56,464 nucleotides of DNA from Clostridia bacterium (GTDB lineage: Bacteria > Bacillota > Clostridia > Christensenellales > Aristaeellaceae), in the NCBI GenBank assembly GCA_017541205.1, contig JAFXZO010000077.1, forward strand, positions 1 through 56,464. The letters are read 5' to 3'. The notes under the pieces were generated by a model. It saw nothing but the letters and a program-made list of their open reading frames with translations, did no database searches and was not told where the DNA came from. Shown piece by piece: positions 50,731 to 56,464 of this stretch. Made by a program: the position numbers and the translations under genes. Every line of letters starts with the position of its first letter. The first letter of the stretch is position 1.

Positions 50731-52743
50731 ATGATGGCGCTGAGTGAACTGAAGGGCCTGGGCAAAACGCGCATAGAAACGCTGATTAAGGCGGGCATCC
50801 GCACGATGGCCGATCTTCTGTTGACCCTGCCCGTACGCTATCAGGATACTTCCGTGCTTACCGATATCAAAGAGCTCGCCCCCGGGAAAGAAGTCTGCGT
50901 TTCGGGCTATCCCAAGGATAACCCGAGGCTCAGCCGTTTCCGGAGGCTTACTTCCGTGACGATCAGGCTGTGTGATGAAACAGGCGGCGTTCCGGTCGTC
51001 TGGTTTAATCAGCCCTGGCTGCAAACGCAGCTCCACAAGGAAGACCGCCTGACCCTGTACGGCCGCGTCGACCGGGACAGGCAGGGCCGCCTTCGCCTCT
51101 CTTCTCCGCAGATCGTCAAGGAACGCGGCATCCTGCCGGTTTACCGCGCGCTGTCCGGCATCCCGCCCAAGATCATGCGCGAGTTGATCCGGCAGGCCCT
51201 TTCCCAACTGGATGACTGCTGCCCGGAAACGCTGCCTGATATCGTGCGCATCAAATATCATTTGTGCGAGCGCAATTTTGCCCTGCGGCAGGCGCATTTC
51301 CCGGAAAGCAGGGAAAACCTGGCCATCGCCCTTCGGCGCGTCTCCTTTGAAGGCATGCTGCTGTATCAGGCCGCCGCTGCCTCCCTGCGCTCAGAGCGTG
51401 CAAAGGGCATCAGGATCAGCGTGCCTCCAAACGCCTGCGAGCGCTATTGGGCATCCCTTCCTTTTCCGCCGACAAACGCTCAAAAGCGGGTGCTGGACGA
51501 GATCGCAAACGACCTTGCCTCCTCCCATGCCATGGGGCGCATCGTGCAGGGCGACGTGGGCTGCGGCAAAACCGCGCTGGCCTTTGGCGCGATGGCGCTG
51601 GCAGTACAGGCGGGATATCAGTGCGCCCTGATGGCCCCAACGGAGATCCTGGCGCGCCAGCATTTGGAAAGCGCGAAAAGAACGCTTGAAAAACTTGGCA
51701 TTTCCTGCGGGCTGCTGCTGGGAGGGATGCGGGCGAAGGAAAGAAGGGACGCGCTCGAAAGCATCGCTTCCGGCGCATGGCAGGTCGTGATCGGAACGCA
51801 CGCGCTGATTTCGCAGGGCGTGGAATACAAGGATCTGGGCCTTGTCGTTACGGATGAACAGCACCGCTTCGGCGTTCGGCAGCGAAAGCTTCTGAGCAAA
51901 AAAGCACAGGAAGAGCATGAGGCCGTGAACGAGCTCGTTCTTTCCGCGACGCCCATCCCCCGCACCCTCGCCCTGGTGCTCTACGGCGATCTGGACCTGT
52001 CCGTGGTGGATGAGCTGCCCCCCGGACGCACGCCGGTCAAAACGCGGATCGTTCCGGAAGAAAAGCGCGACGGGCTGTATGAATTCATCAGGCGCGAAGC
52101 GGCGCAGGGCAGGCAGACCTACATCGTATGCCCGCTTGTGGAGGAAAGCGAAGTGATCGACGCCCGTTCCGCCCAGGATACCTACGCGGAGCTTTGCCAG
52201 GGCCCCTTACGGACGCTTCGGCTCGGCCTCACCTTCGGCGATCAGGACCCGGAAGAAAAAGCGGATACCATCCGCCGGTTTTCCGCGGGCGAAATCGACG
52301 CGCTCGTTTCCACCACCGTCATCGAGGTGGGCGTGAACGTGCCAAGCGCCACCGTCATGGTGATCGAAAACGCGGATCGCTTCGGCCTGTCCCAGCTGCA
52401 CCAGCTGCGCGGGCGCGTCGGGCGCGGGGCGAAGGAAAGCTGGTGTTTTCTGATGGCCGCGCCGAACGAGCGGCTCAAGATCCTGTGCGAAACGAACGAC
52501 GGGTTCGTGATCGCGAAAAAAGACCTGGAGCTTCGCGGGCCCGGCGACTTCCTGGGCACGCGCCAGCACGGCGATACGCTGATCCCCGGCATGGCCCTGG
52601 GCGCGGATGTGCCGATGCTTGAAGAGAGCAGCCAGTGCCTAAAATGGCTCAGGTCCCCCGGCTATGAGGAAGAATGGGCGCAGGTGCTTATTTCCGCGCG
52701 GGCGGCATACGCCGGCGTCATGGATGAAATCGCAATGAACTGA
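50731..52743 (+). CDS. recG: ATP-dependent DNA helicase RecG
   Basis: 670 residues, the normal length. It regresses stalled replication forks and branch-migrates Holliday junctions. The N-terminal wedge has an OB fold (about 50-150, VPVVWFNQPWLQTQLHKEDR). Helicase motifs are Walker A GDVGCGKTAL (about 273-282), motif II DEQHRFG (about 376-382), SATPIPRTL (motif III), TTVIEVGVNVPSA (motif V) and QLRGRVGRG (motif VI). The C-terminus has ELRGPGDFLGTRQ, typical of RecG. The start is ATGATG at 50731 or 50734, with a weak ribosome binding site, so translation may depend on the GH13 gene 6 nt upstream. Confidence 0.97.
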   Translation: MMALSELKGLGKTRIETLIKAGIRTMADLLLTLPVRYQDTSVLTDIKELAPGKEVCVSGYPKDNPRLSRFRRLTSVTIRLCDETGGVPVVWFNQPWLQTQLHKEDRLTLYGRVDRDRQGRLRLSSPQIVKERGILPVYRALSGIPPKIMRELIRQALSQLDDCCPETLPDIVRIKYHLCERNFALRQAHFPESRENLAIALRRVSFEGMLLYQAAAASLRSERAKGIRISVPPNACERYWASLPFPPTNAQKRVLDEIANDLASSHAMGRIVQGDVGCGKTALAFGAMALAVQAGYQCALMAPTEILARQHLESAKRTLEKLGISCGLLLGGMRAKERRDALESIASGAWQVVIGTHALISQGVEYKDLGLVVTDEQHRFGVRQRKLLSKKAQEEHEAVNELVLSATPIPRTLALVLYGDLDLSVVDELPPGRTPVKTRIVPEEKRDGLYEFIRREAAQGRQTYIVCPLVEESEVIDARSAQDTYAELCQGPLRTLRLGLTFGDQDPEEKADTIRRFSAGEIDALVSTTVIEVGVNVPSATVMVIENADRFGLSQLHQLRGRVGRGAKESWCFLMAAPNERLKILCETNDGFVIAKKDLELRGPGDFLGTRQHGDTLIPGMALGADVPMLEESSQCLKWLRSPGYEEEWAQVLISARAAYAGVMDEIAMN

Positions 52744-52767
52744 CGCATGGAAAGGAGGGAAAGACGG

Positions 52768-55700
52768 ATGCTGACCATCGTCCAATCCAATCAGGAATCG
52801 CTTCGGCGGTATCTGATCGGGGAAGTGGCAAAAGGCGGGCGGATCATCGTGATCGTGCCGGAGCAATATACCCTGCAAACCGAAAAGGAGCTCATGGACG
52901 GCCTCCATCTTCCCGGTTTTTTTGATCGGGAGGTGCTCTCCCCCTCGCGCCTCACCGAGCGCATATTCGCCCAGGCGGGCAGCGACGGCCGCGTGCGCAT
53001 CGACGCCCGGGGCAAACAGCTGGCCCTGGCGCGGGCGCTGCTCGCCGTAAAAAAACATTTGACGTATTATGAATCCGCCGCGGAAAAGCAGGGCCTTATC
53101 CAGCGGGCAGGCGCGCTGATCGCGGATCTCAAGCGCGCGGGCGTGACCACGGAGCAATTTCTGCAATACGCGCAAAGCCAGCCGGAAGGGGCGTCCCGCA
53201 GCAAAATGCTGGATCTTGCCTTGCTCTATCAGGTTTATGAAAGCCAGCTTGCCGGCCAGTTCGTGGACGGCGAGGATGTGCAGGAGCAGATGATCCTGCG
53301 TCTGCCCTGCTGCGGCCTCATCGACGGCGCACGGATATACGTCTATGGGTTCGACGTACTGACCGGGCAGATGAACCGGCTGCTGCTCGCGCTCACGCGG
53401 CTCTGCCCCACGGTCGAAGCCCTGATCGCGGGCGGAAGCGGGGAAATGTTTGCGCCGGTTCTGGAAAGCGTGATGCGGCTGGCAAAGCAGGCGGAAGCCG
53501 AGCATACGCCTTGTCAGCTCCGCACCCTGCCCTTTGCTTATGACGGACAGCACGTGGAAATCGCGCATCTTTCCGTGCAATACCTGCGTTCCCCGGTGCA
53601 GCCTTATCCCGCCATCCCCGCCGCCATCCGCCTGTACGCGGCGCCCACCCCGTATTTTGAGGCGCATTTCGCCGCGCAGGAAATGGTATTGCTGCACGAA
53701 GCGGGCACGGCCTTCGGCGATATGGCCGTGGCCTTCGGCGATGCGGGCTTTGCCGGGGTGCTCGCCTCGGTGCTCAGCGCCTACCGCATCCCCGCGCACG
53801 TGGCCCGGAAGCTGCCCGCCGTATCGCATGGCGCGGCCCGGTTTTTGCTCTCTTCGCTGCGCGCCGTCGGCAGCGGCTACGGACAGGAGGACATGCTATC
53901 CCTCGTCAAATCCGGCTACGCGCCGCTTTCGGAGGCCGAGGCCTGGCGGCTGGAAAACTATCTGCTGTCCTACGGCATCCGGGGAAAGCTGTGGCTTAAG
54001 CCTTTCGCCCGCGGCAGCGCCCAGGAATGCGCCCAGGTGGAGGATGCGCGCATCAAGCTGATGACGCCGCTTGAAACGCTGCGCGAACAATTGAAAACGC
54101 ATCCTGAGGCTGAAAACGCCCTGCCCGCGCTATACGCTTATCTGGAAGCGTGCAAGGTGTTTGAGAGCCTGTCCCGGACGCAGGAAAAGCTGATGGAGGC
54201 CGGGATGGACGCGGAAGCGGCGCAGGTGCGCCAGGTATGGGAAGCGCTGATGCAGCTTTTGTCCCAGGCGCATTCGCTGCTCAAAGGCGCCAAAGCGTCG
54301 CCCCGGCATTTGGCTTCCTGGCTGGAAGCGGGGCTGGAAGCGTGCGAGCTGTCCGCCCTGCCGCCCGCGGCGGACGCGGTGATCTGCGGCCTTATAGGCA
54401 ATCTGCCGCTTTCCCGTCCCAAGGCGCTGTTTCTGATGAACCTGACCGACGGCATCCTTTCCGGCGCTCAAAACGGCCTGATGACCCCGCAGGAGCATCA
54501 GGCCGCGCAGGAAAGCCTGAAGGCGTATTTTTCGCTGGATCAGGACGGGCAGGACGCGCTGGCGAGGCTGGACATCTGGAAAGCGCTTTCATCGCCGTCG
54601 GAGAAGCTGTATCTGTCCCGCTCTCAAGCCACGCAGGAAGGCGCGGCCCTAAGGCCGTTCGCGGAGCTCTCCCGCATTCGCAGAATCTTTCCCGGGCTGG
54701 TGGAGGAAGGCGGGATCACCCAGCTCACGGCCGCCCGCGTCCCGCTTTCCCCCGGCCCGGCGCTGGACGCGCTGGGCGTGAAAATGCGGGAGGGCCCGCT
54801 GGACGGCGATTGGCTCGACGCATGGAAATACCTTTGCCAAACCGAAGAAACGCGGCCGCTTGCCAGCGCGGTCGCGCAGGCCTTTCAAAAAGACAAAAAC
54901 GCCGTTCCATTGCCCCGCGAGGTCACCCACGCCCTGTTTATGGAGCGCGTCATGTCGGTCAGCCGCCTTGAAAACTTCGCCGTGTGCCCCTATAAGCATT
55001 TCGTCGATCAGGGCCTATCGCCCAAGCCGCGCAAGGAATGGACGCTGACCCCCATCGACGCGGGCGTGTTTTATCACAGCGCCCTCGAAGGGTTCACGCG
55101 CCTGCTCCCCTCCATTCCGCATTGGCCTCGGATCGATCGAAAAACCTGCGACGCGGCGGTTGAGCAGGCGTCGGAGCCGCTGCTTGAACAGATGCTTTCC
55201 GGCGTCATGGGCGACAGCGCCAGGATGCGCGCGCTGGGCGACAAATACCGCCGGGTATTGAAGCGCGTCGCCTGGACGTTTACCCGCGGCGCGAGGCAGA
55301 GCGCCTTTTCCACCCAAGGCGCGGAGGTATGCTTCGGTTATCCCGGCGGCATACCCGCCGTGGAATTGACGCTCAGCGACGGACAGAAGGTCTACGTGCG
55401 GGGCAAGATCGATCGAATCGACCGCTACGCCGGGGATGAAGGCGTGTATCTGCGCGTGGTGGATTACAAATCCGGCGCGGAAAAGCTGGACCCCGCCAAG
55501 GTGTTCTGGGGCGCGCAGCTGCAACTGCTGCTGTACCTTCGCGCCGCGCTCAATGAAGACCCCGAGGCGCAGCCCGCCGGCGCGTTCTATATGCGCGTCG
55601 CCGATCCGCTCCTGCCCGATCAGGAGGACACCCAGCAAGTGGAGGACGCCCTGGCCCGCGCCCTGTGCCTGCGCGGCGTCGCGCTCAAGGACGCCGCCAT

Positions 55701-56052
55701 CCTCAAACGCATGGACGAAGGCGAGCCGCCGCTCACCCTGCCCAAGGTGCTCACCGCGGACGGCGGGTTTGATAAACGCGCGCCGCTCGCAACGCTTTCC
55801 GAATTGAGGGGGCTGATCCTGCACGCGGAAGAAATGGCGCGGAAATGGGCCGAAAAAATGCGCGCGGGCGAAATCGCCGCCGCTCCCCTGTGCGATCAGC
55901 GCCGCAAAGGCCCCTGCGAATACTGCGATTACGCCGCCATCTGCCGCCGCGGCGTGGACCGCACGCTGGAGCATATCCAGCCCTTGGAGGAAATGAGCTT
56001 CGACGAACTGTTGGAAAAAGTGAACCGGCAGGATCGGGAAGCGCCGCAATGA
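52768..56052 (+). CDS. addB: AddB/RexB-type helicase-nuclease subunit lacking an N-terminal P-loop
   Basis: 1094 residues, near the family norm. The ATG at 52768 has AAAGGAGG upstream. AddB pairs with AddA to resect double-strand breaks. The C-terminal RecB-like nuclease shows GKIDRIDRY and VVDYKSG (about 890-901). Iron-sulphur cysteines are seen in NFAVCPYKHF (about 740) and in CEYCDYAAIC near the end (about 1050-1059). At the N-terminus, where Bacillus AddB has a GxxGxGKT loop, this protein reads MLTIVQSNQESLRRYL, so the P-loop is missing, as I recall for RexB proteins. addA is not in the window: a tRNA gene and a transposase follow instead. Confidence 0.93.
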   Translation: MLTIVQSNQESLRRYLIGEVAKGGRIIVIVPEQYTLQTEKELMDGLHLPGFFDREVLSPSRLTERIFAQAGSDGRVRIDARGKQLALARALLAVKKHLTYYESAAEKQGLIQRAGALIADLKRAGVTTEQFLQYAQSQPEGASRSKMLDLALLYQVYESQLAGQFVDGEDVQEQMILRLPCCGLIDGARIYVYGFDVLTGQMNRLLLALTRLCPTVEALIAGGSGEMFAPVLESVMRLAKQAEAEHTPCQLRTLPFAYDGQHVEIAHLSVQYLRSPVQPYPAIPAAIRLYAAPTPYFEAHFAAQEMVLLHEAGTAFGDMAVAFGDAGFAGVLASVLSAYRIPAHVARKLPAVSHGAARFLLSSLRAVGSGYGQEDMLSLVKSGYAPLSEAEAWRLENYLLSYGIRGKLWLKPFARGSAQECAQVEDARIKLMTPLETLREQLKTHPEAENALPALYAYLEACKVFESLSRTQEKLMEAGMDAEAAQVRQVWEALMQLLSQAHSLLKGAKASPRHLASWLEAGLEACELSALPPAADAVICGLIGNLPLSRPKALFLMNLTDGILSGAQNGLMTPQEHQAAQESLKAYFSLDQDGQDALARLDIWKALSSPSEKLYLSRSQATQEGAALRPFAELSRIRRIFPGLVEEGGITQLTAARVPLSPGPALDALGVKMREGPLDGDWLDAWKYLCQTEETRPLASAVAQAFQKDKNAVPLPREVTHALFMERVMSVSRLENFAVCPYKHFVDQGLSPKPRKEWTLTPIDAGVFYHSALEGFTRLLPSIPHWPRIDRKTCDAAVEQASEPLLEQMLSGVMGDSARMRALGDKYRRVLKRVAWTFTRGARQSAFSTQGAEVCFGYPGGIPAVELTLSDGQKVYVRGKIDRIDRYAGDEGVYLRVVDYKSGAEKLDPAKVFWGAQLQLLLYLRAALNEDPEAQPAGAFYMRVADPLLPDQEDTQQVEDALARALCLRGVALKDAAILKRMDEGEPPLTLPKVLTADGGFDKRAPLATLSELRGLILHAEEMARKWAEKMRAGEIAAAPLCDQRRKGPCEYCDYAAICRRGVDRTLEHIQPLEEMSFDELLEKVNRQDREAPQ

Positions 56053-56088
56053 GCCGAACGCGGATGCGCGGTATCGCTTAAGAAGCTG

Positions 56089-56136
56089 TTCCCCGCGCCG
56101 GTCCGAGCGTTTTTTTGCTTGACAAGGCGCGGGGAA
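56089..56136. repeat. 11-bp inverted repeat enclosing the -35 box of the tRNA promoter
   Basis: TTCCCCGCGCC (56089-56099) and GGCGCGGGGAA (56126-56136) are perfect reverse complements with a 26-nt spacer. That spacer holds a T7 run and the TTGACA box. In RNA read from addB, the stem could form across the promoter region. The T7 run falls inside the loop rather than after the stem, so it is not a standard terminator. Confidence 0.5.
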
Positions 56137-56147
56137 ATCTGTATAAT
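56119..56147 (+). promoter_or_regulatory. Consensus sigma-A promoter of tRNA-Leu
   Basis: Perfect TTGACA (56119-56124), a 17-nt spacer and perfect TATAAT (56142-56147), 32 nt before the tRNA 5' end. Confidence 0.92.
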
Positions 56148-56179
56148 GAAAAACCGAAAGCGGAGGCATCCGCGTTCGC

Positions 56180-56267
56180 GCCGGCGTGATGGAATTGGCA
56201 GACGTGACGGACTCAAAATCCGTTGAGCTAATCACTCGTGTGGGTTCGAGTCCCACCGCCGGCACCA
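56180..56267 (+). tRNA. tRNA-Leu (anticodon CAA), CCA encoded
   Basis: The acceptor stem GCCGGCG (56180-56186) pairs with CGCCGGC (56257-56263), followed by A and an encoded CCA. The anticodon stem ACGGA/TCCGT encloses the loop CTCAAAA, giving anticodon CAA, which reads UUG codons. A long variable arm and the T-arm GGGTTCGAGTCCC make it a class II leucine tRNA, 88 nt long with CCA. Confidence 0.95.
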
Positions 56268-56275
56268 AACCGCAG

Positions 56276-56310
56276 CCCTGATCCCGATACGGGATCGGGG
56301 TTGTTTTTTT
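56276..56310 (+). terminator. Terminator of tRNA-Leu
   Basis: Stem CCCTGATCCCG/CGGGATCGGGG (one G-T pair) with the loop ATA, followed by TTGTTTTTTT. Confidence 0.92.
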
Positions 56311-56334
56311 GTCTTTGCATTCTTTTTTCGTTTA

Positions 56335-56464
56335 AGGCAATACCGCACAAAGCTGGCAAGTGATAGCAAAGCATACGAAGATGTGGTATAATTGAGGCAT
56401 GAATAAGCAGGTGACGATGTCGTTCTGGACAGACGAACTCGCCGAAGTCAGAACGCACAAGAAG
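56335..56464 (+). mobile_element. Left end of an IS5-type insertion sequence, cut by the window edge
   Basis: The stretch before the transposase start holds a TATAAT box (56387-56392) with TAGCAA 17 nt upstream, the compact promoter usual in these elements. The left boundary is uncertain: I place it near AAGGCAATACCG, which could belong to a terminal inverted repeat, but the right end is outside the window. It lies 25 nt after the tRNA terminator, and its multi-copy nature would explain the contig end. Confidence 0.55.
56399..56464 (+). CDS. IS5-family transposase, N-terminal fragment
   Basis: Only 22 codons are present, running off the window. The ATG at 56399 gives MNKQVTMSFWTDELAEVRTH, which matches the conserved opening of a large group of clostridial IS5-type DDE transposases (SFWTDEL...VRTKKKEF). 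The catalytic DDE residues would lie beyond the end. Confidence 0.75.
   Translation, partial: MNKQVTMSFWTDELAEVRTHKK

Noticed and set aside
1-56464. CRISPR array, prophage, rRNA operon or ABC transporter ATPase
   Set aside because: No regularly spaced direct repeats, phage structural genes, rRNA sequence or ABC signature (LSGGQ with Walker A/B) was seen. The only P-loop helicase recognised is RecG.

Overview
The window looks like a contig from a moderately GC-rich, fermentative, fibre-degrading member of the Clostridia. The grounds are signal peptides ending in ALA-E style sites, sugar ABC transporters with no dedicated ATPase, a GH10 xylanase, CotH and Cthe_2159-type surface proteins, strong sigma-A promoters with GGAGG ribosome binding sites, and no outer-membrane genes. 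An uncultured gut or rumen Christensenellales-like lineage would fit, but that is inference. Both ends lie in repeats: a REP/MITE-like palindromic repeat at 13-100, and the first 22 codons of an IS5-type transposase at the right edge. The window probably spans most of one assembled contig.

Region 1 (408-15633, + strand) is a carbohydrate uptake locus. A consensus promoter with three GAAAACG boxes upstream drives a membrane-anchored 965-residue binding protein, two permeases, an NHL-repeat protein, a Yip1-type membrane protein, a DUF5696 protein and two more permeases. A second binding protein (own promoter) and a secreted GH10 xylanase (own promoter) follow. No ABC ATPase is present, so a shared MsmK/UgpC-type ATPase encoded elsewhere is implied. 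A lipase-like hydrolase and a Na/phosphate symporter form the next small operon (15775-18932), which ends at a terminator shared with a convergent flavin reductase gene.

Region 2 (19697-23515, + strand) is the most unusual part. It is a compact four-gene operon with its own promoter: a MotA/ExbB/ZorA-like channel subunit with a long helical tail, a MotB/ZorB-like protein with an OmpA peptidoglycan-binding domain, a small one-TM protein, and an exported VanX-like D-Ala-D-Ala dipeptidase. It has no flagellar, Tol or Zorya effector genes nearby. I propose it as an ion-driven envelope motor coupled to peptidoglycan trimming.

Region 3 (23569-41011, - strand) holds surface-glycan genes. A small operon (GT-C-like membrane protein, a 94-residue protein, GtrA) sits downstream of a 12-gene polysaccharide operon transcribed leftward from a promoter at 40983-41011. 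That operon encodes five glycosyltransferases, a Wzy-like polymerase/ligase, two Wzz-type co-polymerases (one fused to a degenerate GGDEF domain), a membrane metallophosphoesterase, a small membrane protein, a radical SAM/SPASM protein and a Wzx-like flippase. No initiating phosphoglycosyl transferase is present. The operon is more AT-rich than its surroundings.

Region 4 (41148-56464) begins with two secreted-protein loci: a Cthe_2159-type beta-helix protein, and a lamin-tail/CotH gene that is frameshifted at a T-run and carries an AT-rich CotH domain. Next come a leftward glycolipid-type pair (GT4 plus a zinc-ribbon acyltransferase) and an amidohydrolase. A divergent GH13-recG-addB operon, tRNA-Leu(CAA) and the truncated IS5-type element complete the window.
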